Below are positions 43,795 through 53,398 of a DNA stretch of 64,000 nucleotides, piece by piece. The translations under genes and the position numbers were made by a program. Location: positions 310,001 through 374,000 of the forward strand of contig JASNZW010000001.1 in NCBI GenBank assembly GCA_048499435.1, given 5' to 3'. Position 1 is the stretch's first letter, and each line of letters opens with the position of its first letter. The stretch is from DAOTWC01 sp048499435 (GTDB lineage: Bacteria; Chloroflexota; Anaerolineae; Aggregatilineales; Phototrophicaceae). Under the pieces are notes generated by a model. The model was not told where the DNA came from, searched no databases, and worked only from the letters and a program-made list of their open reading frames with translations.

Positions 43795-45702
43795 ATGTCC
43801 TTCCTGACCCCTCTCGCGCTGCTGGGCGCGCTGCTGGCGATCCCGATTATCCTGCTGTATATGCTGCGGCTGCGCCGCCGCGAAGTGCTGGTGTCCAGCA
43901 CTTACCTGTGGCAGCGGCTGATGCAGGACAGCGAGGCCAACACGCCCTGGCAGCGGCTGCGCCGCAGCCTGCTGCTGCTGCTCCAACTGCTGATTCTGGC
44001 GGCGCTGGTGCTGGCGCTGGCCCGCCCGTTTGTGGCCGTCCCGACGGTGGGCAGTGGGCGCATCGTCGTGCTGCTGGACGTCTCCGCCAGCATGAGCGCC
44101 GCCGATGTAAGCGGGCGCACCCGCTTCGCCGCCGCCCAGGATGAGGCGCTCGCCATTGTCGAGGCGCTGGGCGCGGGCGACACCATGACCGTTATTCGCG
44201 TGGCGGAAACGCCCGCGGTGATCGCCCCGGCGGCGTCCGACCGCGCCGCGCTGCGCGCCGCCATCAGCAGCGCCCAACCCGGCCAGGGCCGCGCCGACTG
44301 GCCCGCCGCGCTCGGCCTGGTTGATCCGTCCGGGCTGGCCGCCGACGCCGCGCTGACCGTCGTCCTCATCAGCGACGGCGGCCTGGGCGACCCGGCGCTG
44401 CTGCCCGCCGTGCCCGGTGAAGTCGTCTACGTGCCGGTCGGGCGGGCGGCTGACAGCCTGGCGCTGACCGCGCTGGCCGTGCGCGCGCTGGCGGGTCAGC
44501 GGCCGCAGTTGTTTGCGCAGATCACCAACTACGGCGACGCCGACGCAGAGGTCGTTTTCAGCCTGACGGTAGACGGCGCGCTGTTCGATTCGCAGTTTTA
44601 CACCGTGCCCGCCGGCGCGGATGTGGCGCTGGTTTCGGAGCGGCTGCCGGACGGCGCGCAGACCGTCGAGGCCGCGCTCACGCTCCCGGCGGACACGCCG
44701 TATGCCGATTATCTGGCGCTGGATAACCGCGCCTGGACGGCCCCCGGCACAGCCGAAAACCGGCGCGTGCTGCTGATGACGCCCGGCAACCTGTTCCTGG
44801 AGCAGGCGCTGCGCAGCCTGCCCGGTGTGCAGGCTTTTCAGGGCGACCTGGCGCGCGGCCTGCCCGCGCAGCCGTTCGACCTGTACATTTTCGACGGCTG
44901 GCTGCCGCCGGCGCTGCCCCCCGGCGACCTGCTGGTGATTAACCCGCCGTCCGACACCGCGCTCTTTGCCGTGGGCGCGGAGAGCAGCCGCGCCGCCAAC
45001 GTCACCGTCAAAGCCGACGACGCGCGCACCGCGTTCGTGGATTTCAGCGACGTGAACGTCCTGGCGTTCCGCGAAGTCGCTGACACCGGCTGGGCCGAAG
45101 CGCTCATCAGCGCCGACGGCGGGCCGCTGCTGCTGGCCGGCGACGTGGACGGGCGGCAGGCCGCCGTGCTGACGTTCGACCTGCACAACTCCGACCTGCC
45201 GCTGCAAATCGCCTGGCCGGTGCTGCTGGCTAACCTGCTGGACTGGTATACGCCGCCCGGCCTGACCGGCGGCGTCCACAGCCTGCGCGTGGGCGACGCG
45301 CTCACCCTGCAGCCGCCAGCCGCCGCTGAAGCCGTCCGCGTGACGCTGCCCGACGGCGCGCAGCAGACGCTGACGGTGGGCAGCGGGCCGCTGGTGTTTG
45401 CCGACACCGGGCAGATCGGGATGTACACGGTCGAGGCGCTGGAAAGCGGCGCGCCCGCCGCCAGCGCCCGTTTCGCCGTTAACCTGTTCGAGCCGCTGGA
45501 AAGCGACATCCGCCCCCGGCCAGCGGTGGCGGTAGGCCGCCAGATCGTCGCGCCCGGCGCGCGCGACCAGGTGGGCCAGGCGGAGTTCTGGCCGCTGCTG
45601 GCGCTGGCGGCGCTGCTGCTGCTGCTGCTGGAATGGCACATCTACCACCGCCGGCTGCGCGTGCCCGCTCCGCGCCCGGCGCAGGCGGGGCCGGGCCGAT
45701 GA
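43795..45702 (+). CDS. BatA-like membrane VWA protein
   Basis: The 635-residue protein has an N-terminal hydrophobic segment with the BatA-type opening (FLTPLALLGALLAIPIILLYM), a second helix (about 62-78) and a VWA domain with MIDAS motif LLDVSASMSA. An extracytoplasmic region follows, then a C-terminal transmembrane helix (about 600-620). It resembles the BatA/aerotolerance family. Its TGA overlaps the ATG of the next gene (ATGA), so both are translated together. The role, probably in membrane stress or complex assembly with MoxR, is inferred from context. Confidence 0.88.
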   Translation: MSFLTPLALLGALLAIPIILLYMLRLRRREVLVSSTYLWQRLMQDSEANTPWQRLRRSLLLLLQLLILAALVLALARPFVAVPTVGSGRIVVLLDVSASMSAADVSGRTRFAAAQDEALAIVEALGAGDTMTVIRVAETPAVIAPAASDRAALRAAISSAQPGQGRADWPAALGLVDPSGLAADAALTVVLISDGGLGDPALLPAVPGEVVYVPVGRAADSLALTALAVRALAGQRPQLFAQITNYGDADAEVVFSLTVDGALFDSQFYTVPAGADVALVSERLPDGAQTVEAALTLPADTPYADYLALDNRAWTAPGTAENRRVLLMTPGNLFLEQALRSLPGVQAFQGDLARGLPAQPFDLYIFDGWLPPALPPGDLLVINPPSDTALFAVGAESSRAANVTVKADDARTAFVDFSDVNVLAFREVADTGWAEALISADGGPLLLAGDVDGRQAAVLTFDLHNSDLPLQIAWPVLLANLLDWYTPPGLTGGVHSLRVGDALTLQPPAAAEAVRVTLPDGAQQTLTVGSGPLVFADTGQIGMYTVEALESGAPAASARFAVNLFEPLESDIRPRPAVAVGRQIVAPGARDQVGQAEFWPLLALAALLLLLLEWHIYHRRLRVPAPRPAQAGPGR

Positions 45703-48542
45703 TCGCGTTCGCTGTCCCCCCTGCCCTGGCGCTGCTGCTGGCGCTGCCGCTGGTGGCCTATATCGGCTGGCCGCGCGCCGCCTACCGCCGCCGCCGCGAC
45801 ATCGCCAGCCTGCTGCTGCGCACCCTCATCGTCGCGCTGGTGGCGCTGGCGCTGGCCGGGCTGCAAATCAACCGCCCGGCGGACCGCCTGACGACCGTGT
45901 TTCTGGTGGATGTGTCCGACAGCGTTGGCGCTGAAGCGCGCGCCGGCCAGCTCGCCTATATCCAGGACGCGCTTCAGGCGATGGGGCCAGACGACCTGGC
46001 CGGTGTGGTAGCCTTCGGCGCGGCCCCGGTCACGGAGCGCCCCGCCAGCCCGGCGCGCGAGATCGGCGCGCTGCAGTCGGCCCCGCCCCCCGGCGCGACC
46101 GACATCGCCGCCGCCGTGCGGCACGGGCTGGCGCTGTTCCCGGAAGGCACGGCGCGCCGGCTGATCATCCTCAGCGATGGCCGCGCCACCGCCGGCGACG
46201 CGCTGGCCGCCGCCCGCCTGGCCGCCGCCGCCGGCGTCGAGATCAGCTTTGTGCCGCTGGCCCGCCCGCCGCAGCCGGAAGTGCGCGTGACCGAGCTGCG
46301 CGCCCCCAGCGTGATCACGGCGGGCCAGCCCTTTGACCTGAACCTGGTGATTGACGCCGACGAAGCCGGGCCGGCGGCGGTCACGGTGCTGGCCGCCGGG
46401 CAGATCATCCAGCGCCAGACGGTGGACCTGCGCGCCGGGCGCAACAGCTACACGATCAGCCTGCCAGGGGCTGAAGCTGGCTTCCGCGATTTCCAGGTGC
46501 AGGTGGACCCGGCGGGCGCCGACGGTTTCTACCAGAACAACCAGCTCGCGGCCTTTACGCGGATCGTCGGCCCGCCGCGCGTGCTGGTCGTCAGTGCCAG
46601 CGACGCTGAGGTAGAGCATCTGCTGCCCGCGCTGGCCGAAGCCGGCATTGATACCGTGCGCGCCGCGCCCGCCGCGCTGCCGGTGGGGCTGGCCCCGCTG
46701 ACCGAGTACAGCGCCGTCGTGCTGGCCAACGTGCCTGCCAGCCAGCTCACGACGCGCCGCATGGAGGCGCTGCAAAGCTACGTGCGCGACCTCGGCGGCG
46801 GGCTGGTGGTCATCGGCGGGCCGGACGCCTACGGCCCTGGCGGCTATTTTCAGACGCCGCTGGAGGAAGCGCTGCCGGTCGAAAGCCAACTGCGCGACCA
46901 GCAGCGCCTGCCGCAGCTCACGCTGGTCTACCTGATTGACCGTTCCGGCAGCATGGGCGGGGTTGGGCCAAGCGGTGTCGCCAATATCGAGCTGGCCAAA
47001 GAGGCCATCATCCGTTCGATTGACTTCCTCCAGCCGACCGACCGCGCCGGGGTCGTGTCGTTCGACACCGCCGGCTACTGGATCGCGGACATTCAGCCCG
47101 TGCTGGATCGCTTCTCGCTCCAGCGGCTGGTCGCCACGCTGCGCGCGTCTGGCGGCACGGATATCCTGGCCGGCATGAACCTGGTGGCTGAGGCGATCGC
47201 CGACGACCCTTCAGATCGCAAGCACATCATCCTGCTGACGGACGGCGGGGCCAGCCCGCAGAGCCTGGTCGAGCTGGCGGGCCGGCTCAACACCGAGGCG
47301 GGCGTCACCACGTCGGTGATCGCCATTGGCGCGGGCGCGTCGGGCTTCCTGGCGGAGATGGCGGCGGCGGGCGGCGGCAACTATCACACGGTAGACGTAA
47401 TCGAGAACATCCCAACTATCTTCACGCTGGAGACGGTGCTGGCGACGCGCTCGTACATTATCGAAGAGTCGTTTGTCCCGGCGGTCAGCGCCAGCAGCCC
47501 GATCGTAGCGGGCATCGCCAGCGCGCCGCCGCTGCTGGGCTACGTGGCGACCACGCCCCGGCAGACGGCGCAGGTGGTGCTGCGCGGCCCTGAGCCGCAC
47601 ACTGACCCGCTGCTGGCGACCTGGCAGTACGGCCTGGGGCGCGCGGTGGCCTTCACCAGCGACGCCGCCGCCCGCTGGGCGGCCAACTGGGTCGCCTGGG
47701 CCGACTACGCCCGCTTCTGGGGCCAGGCGGTCCGCTGGACGATCACTGAAGGCGCGGCAAGCCAGCTTGAGACACGGGTGCAGTTTGAAGGGCAGCAGGC
47801 GGTGATCACGGTGGACGCGCGCGATGCCGCCGGCAGCTTCCTCAACGGGCTGGCGCTGACCGCCGCCGTCGTAGACCCCGACCTGGCCGCGCGCAGCGTC
47901 CCGCTGCGGCAGGTCGCGCCGGGGCGCTACACCGGCGCGTTCGTGCCGCCTGGCCCCGGCGCTTACTTCGTCAGCGTCAGCGGCGAGGGCGTGGCCGGCG
48001 GCGAGCAGGTCGCGGTCAGCCAGATCAGCGGGTGGGTGCAGGGCTACTCCAGCGAATACGCCGCCGTCAGCGGGGCCGACCGCCATCTGCTGACCGACAT
48101 CGCCGCGCTGACCGGCGGCGCTGATCTCAGCGGCGCGCCCGCGCTGGCCTTCGCCCACAACCTGGCCGCGCACAGCGCCTGGACGCCGCTGTGGCCCTGG
48201 CTGCTGCTGGCGGCGCTGCTGCTGCTGCCGTTCGATATCGCGGCGCGGCGGGTTGTCATAGCGCGCAGCGACCTGCTGCGGCTGCGCGCCTGGCTGGCCC
48301 CGGCAGCGCCCCCGGCGGAACAGCCAACGGCGCGTATCAGCACGCTGATAGACGCCAAAACGCGCGGCCGGCAGCGCGCGGAGAACCCGCACCGCCCGCT
48401 GCCGCCCCCGGCCCCCGACACGCCCGCCACACCCCCGGCCCCCGCCGCCGCGCCGCCGGCAGCGCCCGCGCCCGAAGGCGAAACGACCGCCGGGGCGCTG
48501 CTCAGGCGCCGGCGCGAGCGCGCCGCCGACGACCACGAATGA
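45699..48542 (+). CDS. Large membrane protein with two VWA domains and GATase-like domain
   Basis: The 947-residue protein has two N-terminal helices, a first VWA domain (about 65-200, FLVDVSDSVG with D-x-S-x-S), a beta domain and a GATase-like stretch (about 325-375, LGGGLVVIGGPDAYGPGG). A second VWA domain follows (about 405-590, YLIDRSGSMGG, the complete DxSxS, and a second metal D in LLTDGGA), then further beta domains. A C-terminal helix lies near residue 830 with a basic Pro-rich cytoplasmic tail. The GATase-like part has no catalytic Cys. The ATG at 45699 overlaps the previous stop. It is the last gene of the MoxR cluster; the hairpin at 48543-48558 follows. Confidence 0.85.
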   Translation: MIAFAVPPALALLLALPLVAYIGWPRAAYRRRRDIASLLLRTLIVALVALALAGLQINRPADRLTTVFLVDVSDSVGAEARAGQLAYIQDALQAMGPDDLAGVVAFGAAPVTERPASPAREIGALQSAPPPGATDIAAAVRHGLALFPEGTARRLIILSDGRATAGDALAAARLAAAAGVEISFVPLARPPQPEVRVTELRAPSVITAGQPFDLNLVIDADEAGPAAVTVLAAGQIIQRQTVDLRAGRNSYTISLPGAEAGFRDFQVQVDPAGADGFYQNNQLAAFTRIVGPPRVLVVSASDAEVEHLLPALAEAGIDTVRAAPAALPVGLAPLTEYSAVVLANVPASQLTTRRMEALQSYVRDLGGGLVVIGGPDAYGPGGYFQTPLEEALPVESQLRDQQRLPQLTLVYLIDRSGSMGGVGPSGVANIELAKEAIIRSIDFLQPTDRAGVVSFDTAGYWIADIQPVLDRFSLQRLVATLRASGGTDILAGMNLVAEAIADDPSDRKHIILLTDGGASPQSLVELAGRLNTEAGVTTSVIAIGAGASGFLAEMAAAGGGNYHTVDVIENIPTIFTLETVLATRSYIIEESFVPAVSASSPIVAGIASAPPLLGYVATTPRQTAQVVLRGPEPHTDPLLATWQYGLGRAVAFTSDAAARWAANWVAWADYARFWGQAVRWTITEGAASQLETRVQFEGQQAVITVDARDAAGSFLNGLALTAAVVDPDLAARSVPLRQVAPGRYTGAFVPPGPGAYFVSVSGEGVAGGEQVAVSQISGWVQGYSSEYAAVSGADRHLLTDIAALTGGADLSGAPALAFAHNLAAHSAWTPLWPWLLLAALLLLPFDIAARRVVIARSDLLRLRAWLAPAAPPAEQPTARISTLIDAKTRGRQRAENPHRPLPPPAPDTPATPPAPAAAPPAAPAPEGETTAGALLRRRRERAADDHE

Positions 48543-48558
48543 GGGCAGGCCCCTGCCC
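48543..48558 (+). terminator. Hairpin directly after the MoxR cluster
   Basis: GGGCAG pairs with CTGCCC around GCCC immediately after the stop of the second VWA gene. No T-run follows. A tight stem of this sort can end transcription or stabilise the transcript. Confidence 0.35.
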
Positions 48559-48624
48559 GTAAGGCTCGCCGCTGGCAGCCCGCCCGCCGCCCTGTCTTAA
48601 GATTCGTGAAAACCGCATTAGTCG

Positions 48625-48630
48625 TATAAT
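48625..48630 (+). promoter_or_regulatory. -10 box (TATAAT) for the TPR gene
   Basis: GTCGTATAATG gives TATAAT about 42 bases ahead of the ATG at 48672. The -35 region is poor. Confidence 0.5.
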
Positions 48631-48671
48631 GAGAGCGTGAATCGGCGCAAAGCTACGCGAGGACACCCGCT

Positions 48672-50030
48672 ATGGACGAGGCGCAATCGCTGTTTCGTGA
48701 GGGCGTGCTGGCGCTGCGCGAACGCCGCGACGCCGCCGCAGCGCGCCGCCTGCTGCTGCAGTCGCTCCGGCTGAACCCACACAACGAGATGGCGTGGTTA
48801 TGGCTGTCGCGCACCACCAGCGACCCTGACAAACGGCTGCAATGCGCGGAGCGCGCGCTGGCCATCAACCCGGCCAACGAGCAGGCGCTGGCGCTGCGCG
48901 CGGCGCTGCTGGAACAGGCCGCACCCCCGCCGCCAGTTCCCGCCAGCGCCGGGGACAGCGCGCCAGCAGCGCCCCGCCCGCGCACGCCCACCAAAGCCGA
49001 ACAGGGCAAGATCGAAGCGCTGCTGGAACAGGCCGACGAGCTGCTGGCCGAGGGCGATGTCGAGGGCGCGATCGCCAACTGGGTGAGCGTGCTGCACATT
49101 CAGCCAGACCACGAAGCGGCCCTGCGCAGCGCGGTGGGCCAGCTTTCGCGCCTCAAATACCTGGATGACGCCCGCGAGCTGGTGTGGCGCGCGCTCGATG
49201 CCGGCACAACGCACCCCTCTGTTTATCTGACCGCCATTAACATCGCGCGGGTGCAGGGCAGCTCAGGCGAAGTCGCCCATCTGAGCGAGCGCCTGCTCGC
49301 CCTGCCCGGCGCTGATGACCAGGCGGCGGCGGCGGCGGTCGAATACTTCATCCGCGAGGAACAGATCACGCGCGCGCTGGAGCTGGTGACGACGGCGCTG
49401 CGCCGCTGGCCCCACAGCCAGCGGCTGCTGCTGCTGGCCGGCGACCTGCACAAAGGGCTGGCCGAACACGTCGAAGCCGCGCGCTTTTACGACGAGGCCG
49501 CGCGCATCGGCGCGAGCACGAAAGTGGGGCGCGACGCTGACCGGAAACTGCGCGATTTCGCGCCCGTGCTGACCGACCGCGAGCGCGGCAGCCTGGCGCT
49601 GACGCTGCGCGAAGCTGCCGGGTTTGGCCTGGTGTTCGTGCTGCTGGCGTGGCAGGACGCCGGTCTCAACCTGCTCAACATCGGCCAGACCCGCTGGATC
49701 GGCGCGGCGCTGGCGCTGGTTGGCGGCTATCTGCTGGTTTCCGCCACCTCATCGCCGCAGCAGCGGCCGCTGGCCCGGTGGCTGGGCGGCAGCGTCCCGC
49801 TGCTGGCGGCCGCGCCAAAGCCCAAAGACGACGACGCCAGCGGCCTCGGCCTGGTGGAAGCGCCAACCGCCCTGCCCACCATCCCGCCGGTCTGGCGCGC
49901 CGGCATGGGGCTGGCGGGGCTGGCGGTGCTGGCCATCGCCTTTTATCTGGTTTTCAGCGCCTCGCTGCGGCTGCTGCTGAACCCGGCCGCGCCCACCGAT
50001 CTGCCGAATATCGCTGACCTGCTCCATTAG
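48672..50030 (+). CDS. TPR protein with C-terminal membrane segments
   Basis: The 452-residue protein starts with TPR-type helices (about 1-75), has an Ala/Pro linker, then more TPR-type pairs (about 110-300; GEVAHLSERLLAL and LELVTTALRRWPHSQRLLLL are examples). About three hydrophobic segments follow (about 315-330, 340-360 and 412-435). It is a membrane protein with a large cytoplasmic scaffold domain. No partner can be named, but it precedes and almost abuts a rhomboid protease gene 17 bases away, so the two may be cotranscribed. Starts at the ATG at 48672. Confidence 0.8.
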   Translation: MDEAQSLFREGVLALRERRDAAAARRLLLQSLRLNPHNEMAWLWLSRTTSDPDKRLQCAERALAINPANEQALALRAALLEQAAPPPPVPASAGDSAPAAPRPRTPTKAEQGKIEALLEQADELLAEGDVEGAIANWVSVLHIQPDHEAALRSAVGQLSRLKYLDDARELVWRALDAGTTHPSVYLTAINIARVQGSSGEVAHLSERLLALPGADDQAAAAAVEYFIREEQITRALELVTTALRRWPHSQRLLLLAGDLHKGLAEHVEAARFYDEAARIGASTKVGRDADRKLRDFAPVLTDRERGSLALTLREAAGFGLVFVLLAWQDAGLNLLNIGQTRWIGAALALVGGYLLVSATSSPQQRPLARWLGGSVPLLAAAPKPKDDDASGLGLVEAPTALPTIPPVWRAGMGLAGLAVLAIAFYLVFSASLRLLLNPAAPTDLPNIADLLH

Positions 50031-50046
50031 CCCAAAGGCCGCCCCC

Positions 50047-50946
50047 ATGATTGGCGACGCGCTGGTATTCTTTTCCTTCCTGCTGTATATCTTCCTCCAG
50101 CTTCTGTTTATGTCGTTCGTGCTGCCGCTGCCGTTTAACGACAGCGGCACCGTCCGCTACCGCAGCGTGCCCTACATGACGATTCTGCTGATCGTGATCA
50201 ACTCGCTGGTGTTCATCGGCTGGCAGGCCGTTGAGCTGTACCAGGGGTCGGCGGCGCTGGACAGCGGCTTCACCGGCCAGGGCATGGCGCTGCTTCAGAA
50301 TTACGTTGACAAAGTGTGGCTGTACGGCTACCGCGCGACCTACCTGCGCGAAAGCCTGAGCATCGGCGGCTTTGTGACGTTTACCAGCATGTTTATGCAC
50401 GGCGATATGTGGCATCTGCTGGGCAATATGATCTTCCTGTGGACATTTGGCCGCCGCGTCGAGGACGCCTGCGGCGCCTGGCGCTACCTGCTCTATTACC
50501 TGCTGGCCGGCATGGTGGCCAATATCGGCAGCGTGCTGTTCAACCCAACGGTCATGGACCGGCCCAGCATCGGGGCCAGCGGCGCTATCGCCGGCGTGAT
50601 GGGCGCGTACCTGCTGATGTTCCCCGGCGCGAAGATTCAATCGCTGTGGGGCCTGGGGTCGATCCTGCGCGCGCCGATTGTGGCTGTAGGGGGCCGCCTG
50701 CTGGGCATCGGCAGCCTGCGCACCGCGCCGATCTGGCGCTGGACAGTGACGCTGCCCGCCTGGCTTTACCTGTTCTACTTCCTCATCCGCGAGACAGTCC
50801 CCTCGCTGGAGACCGTGCAGCAGGGGCGCGACCTGGGCGGCACTAACAACCTGGCGCACGTAACCGGCTTCCTGGCGGCGCTGGCGATCTTCCTGTTCGC
50901 GCGCAAGGACCTGGTGCTGCGCTTCCTCAGCGGGCGCGCTGTGTGA
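50047..50946 (+). CDS. Rhomboid family intramembrane serine protease
   Basis: The 299-residue protein has about seven hydrophobic helices and the rhomboid hallmarks: HGDMWHLLGNMIFLWTFG, S178 in GASGAIAGVMGA and H271 in NLAHVTGFL, which would form the Ser-His catalytic dyad in the membrane. The loop between helices after the GxSG is longer than usual (about 190-230), which may be a distinct subfamily. It cuts transmembrane segments of other proteins; the substrate is unknown. The ATG at 50047 has AAAGG upstream. The stop overlaps the GTG start of the next gene. Confidence 0.9.
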   Translation: MIGDALVFFSFLLYIFLQLLFMSFVLPLPFNDSGTVRYRSVPYMTILLIVINSLVFIGWQAVELYQGSAALDSGFTGQGMALLQNYVDKVWLYGYRATYLRESLSIGGFVTFTSMFMHGDMWHLLGNMIFLWTFGRRVEDACGAWRYLLYYLLAGMVANIGSVLFNPTVMDRPSIGASGAIAGVMGAYLLMFPGAKIQSLWGLGSILRAPIVAVGGRLLGIGSLRTAPIWRWTVTLPAWLYLFYFLIRETVPSLETVQQGRDLGGTNNLAHVTGFLAALAIFLFARKDLVLRFLSGRAV

Positions 50947-52040
50947 ACCGTCTCTACCGCGCCCTGGGCCGCGCCTTTCCTACGCGCCGCCCGCCGGCGC
51001 AGCCGCCGCGCCGCGTCGTCATTGTGCTGCCCTGCTGCATTGGCGACGTGGTGCTGGGAACGGCGGCGCTGGCCGCGCTGCGGCGGGCCTGGCCGGGCGC
51101 GCACATTGACTGGGCGGTCGGCACGTGGTCCAGCCAGGCGCTCGTGGGGCACAACCTGCTCGACGGCCTGCTCGACACCGGCCCGCGCGCCAACCCGGCG
51201 CGCACGCCGGGCGGGCTGCTGCGGCTGGCGGCGCGGCTGCGCGCCGGGCGCTACGACCTGGCGGTGGTGCTGGCGCGCTCGCCGCTGCTGGGGCTGGCGG
51301 CGTGGCTGGCCGGCATCCCCTACCGCGCCGGGCTGGACAGCGCCGGGCGCGGCTTCGGCTGCAACCTGCGCGCCCCGGTTGACCCGCTGGCGGCGCGCCC
51401 CGAAGCCGCTATTTACCTGGACGCCGTCCGCGCGCTGGGGCTGGACACCGCCGGCTGCTGCGCCAACGTGCCGGTCCACCCGGCTGATCGCAGCAGCGTG
51501 CAGGCGCTGCTGGCGGCGCGCGGCCTGCGCCAGCCGTATCTGGTGGTCAACCCGGCGGGCGGGCGCAACCCCGGCATGACAATGGACAGCAAGCGCTGGC
51601 CGCCGCCGCAGTTGGCCGCCCTGGCCGACCGGCTGGCGGCCCGCCTGGGCGCGGGCGTCGTCGTGCTGGGCGGGCCAGACGACGCCGCGCTGGTGGCAGC
51701 GGTGATCAACCAGATGCACACCCCGGCCGTGCCGCTGGCCGGGGCGCTGACCTTCGGGCAGATCGCGGCGCTGGCGGCGGGCGCGCGCCTGTACGTCGGC
51801 AACGACACCGGCCTGACGCACCTGGCCGCCGCCGCCGGCGCGCCCACCGCCATGATCTTCGGCCCGTCAGACCCGGCGCGCTACGCGCCCTTCACGCCTG
51901 ACGCGGTCGCGCTCTGGCGGCCGGTCACGCTGCGGCCGGGCGGCGTCAGCAGCGGCCCGCCGCCCGCCTGGGACTGGGCGCGCGACGGCCTCAGCGTGGA
52001 CGACGCCGAGGCGCGCATCGCGGCGTTTCTGCGGCTTTAG
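50943..52040 (+). CDS. GT9-type glycosyltransferase (heptosyltransferase-like)
   Basis: The 365-residue protein belongs to glycosyltransferase family 9. Seen are VVIVLPCCIGDVVLGTAALAAL at the start (quoted as CCIGDVVLGTAALAAL), the NPAGGRNPGMTMDSKRWP nucleotide-side segment and the C-terminal YVGNDTGLTHLAAAAGAPTAMIFGPSDP, quoted in part as GNDTGLTHLAAAAG. GT9 enzymes add sugars, often heptose, from ADP-sugar to glycolipids or surface polysaccharides. The organism probably lacks classic LPS, so the acceptor is unknown. Start is a GTG at 50943, overlapping the rhomboid stop. Confidence 0.85.
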   Translation: MNRLYRALGRAFPTRRPPAQPPRRVVIVLPCCIGDVVLGTAALAALRRAWPGAHIDWAVGTWSSQALVGHNLLDGLLDTGPRANPARTPGGLLRLAARLRAGRYDLAVVLARSPLLGLAAWLAGIPYRAGLDSAGRGFGCNLRAPVDPLAARPEAAIYLDAVRALGLDTAGCCANVPVHPADRSSVQALLAARGLRQPYLVVNPAGGRNPGMTMDSKRWPPPQLAALADRLAARLGAGVVVLGGPDDAALVAAVINQMHTPAVPLAGALTFGQIAALAAGARLYVGNDTGLTHLAAAAGAPTAMIFGPSDPARYAPFTPDAVALWRPVTLRPGGVSSGPPPAWDWARDGLSVDDAEARIAAFLRL

Positions 52041-52120
52041 GCGCGCGGCCCTCCAGCGCCGCCCACAGCGCACACACTCCGTCTGCTGATGCCGCCGCGG
52101 GCCGCCGGCTGGCAATTGAG

Positions 52121-52149
52121 CGGACAATTCAGCGCGCAGGCGGTACACT
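52121..52149 (+). promoter_or_regulatory. Promoter: CGGACA - 17 nt - TACACT
   Basis: CGGACA (52121-52126) and TACACT (52144-52149) are 17 bases apart, about 35 bases ahead of the ATG at 52184. This probably drives the glycoside hydrolase and DUF89 pair. Confidence 0.45.
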
Positions 52150-52183
52150 TACAACCGCACGGACGCACAGCGAGGAAGCCTGT

Positions 52184-53395
52184 ATGAGCCAGCCGTTTGT
52201 GTTGGGAGTTAACTACTGGCCCCGCCGCAAGGCGATGTACTGGTGGTCAGATTTTGACGTGGATGAGGTGCGCGCTGAGTTCGGGGTGATCGCCGGGCTG
52301 GGCCTGAACGTTGTGCGGCTGTTCCTGCTGTGGGACGACTGGCAGCCAACGCCCGCCGCCGTGTCCGACGCCTGTCTGCGCCATTTTGAGCAGGTGTGCG
52401 ACGCCGCCGCCAGCCTGGGCCTGGGCCTGGACGTAACGTTCTTCACCGGCCACATGAGCGGCCCCAACTGGGCGCCTGGCTGGCTGCTGGGCGGCCCGCC
52501 GCTGCCGTTCGTGCGCCAGCTCGTCAGCGGCGGCGCGGTGGTTAATTCCGGCTACCGCAGCTACTTCACCGACGACGCGGCGCGCGCCGCCCAGCGCCTG
52601 CAGCTCCAGACCGTCGTCAGCGCGTTTAAGGATCACCCGGCGATCTGGATGTGGAACCTGGGCAACGAGCCGGACCTGTTCGCCATCGCGCCGGACCGGG
52701 CCACCGGGCGCGCCTGGGTGGACGAGATGACGGCACTGATCCACGCGGCTGACCCGCAGCACCCGGTCACGACCGGGCTGCACGCCGACAGCCTGGGCAC
52801 GTCCCACGCCCTGCGCGTGGACGACACCTTCCACACCAGCGACGTGGCCGTGATGCACGCTTATCCCATGTACACGCCCTGGGCGCGCCAGCCGCTTGAC
52901 CCCGATTTCGTCCCCTACACCTGCGCGCTCACGTCGGCGCTGTGCGGCAAGCCAACGCTCATGGAGGAATTCGGCGGCTGCACGGCGGCCCCCGGCCAGG
53001 ATTCGTATGTCTGGGAGTGGAACGCTTACGGCCGCCCGCGCACGCAGTTTATGGCCTCTGAGCAGGCGATGGCCGAGTATATCGAGGCCGTCCTGCCGAA
53101 GCTGGTCGCGGTCGGCGCGACCGGCGCGCTGCTGTGGTGCTTCGCTGACTATCACGAATCGCTGTGGCACAAGCCGCCGTGTTCAGAATCGAAGCACGAG
53201 CGCTTCTTCGGCCTGGTCCGGCCCGACGGCTCGCTCAAGCCGCACGCCGAGGCGCTGCGGGCCTTCGCCGCCACCCGCCCCACCGTGCAGCCGGCGCAGC
53301 GCACGCTGGCGCTGGACATCACGCCGGACGAGTACTACGCCGACCCCGGCTACCACTACCAACGCCTTTACCAGACATTCCTGAACGAGGGGTAA
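52184..53395 (+). CDS. Glycoside hydrolase with cellulase-like (GH5-type clan A) TIM barrel
   Basis: The 403-residue protein has a beta/alpha-barrel glycosidase pattern: NVVRLFLLWDDWQP near the start, the acid/base Glu E162 in WNLGNEPDLF and the probable nucleophile E262 in LMEEFGG. These are the two carboxylates of clan GH-A, at the usual spacing. No signal peptide is seen, so it acts in the cytoplasm or is released otherwise; substrate is not predictable, but beta-mannosides or beta-glucosides are common. The ATG at 52184 follows GAGGAAG. It ends three bases before the DUF89 gene, one operon. Confidence 0.83.
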   Translation: MSQPFVLGVNYWPRRKAMYWWSDFDVDEVRAEFGVIAGLGLNVVRLFLLWDDWQPTPAAVSDACLRHFEQVCDAAASLGLGLDVTFFTGHMSGPNWAPGWLLGGPPLPFVRQLVSGGAVVNSGYRSYFTDDAARAAQRLQLQTVVSAFKDHPAIWMWNLGNEPDLFAIAPDRATGRAWVDEMTALIHAADPQHPVTTGLHADSLGTSHALRVDDTFHTSDVAVMHAYPMYTPWARQPLDPDFVPYTCALTSALCGKPTLMEEFGGCTAAPGQDSYVWEWNAYGRPRTQFMASEQAMAEYIEAVLPKLVAVGATGALLWCFADYHESLWHKPPCSESKHERFFGLVRPDGSLKPHAEALRAFAATRPTVQPAQRTLALDITPDEYYADPGYHYQRLYQTFLNEG

Positions 53396-53398
53396 TTC

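Noticed and set aside
42955..45648. A very long open frame on the minus strand opposite the DUF58 and VWA genes
   Set aside because: It mirrors the GC-rich codon pattern of the real genes on the other strand; the product is Arg/Gln/Gly-rich low complexity without a fold, ribosome site or family.
47211..48536. Minus-strand open frame opposite the second VWA protein
   Set aside because: Same kind of shadow frame; no motif, start signal or domain.
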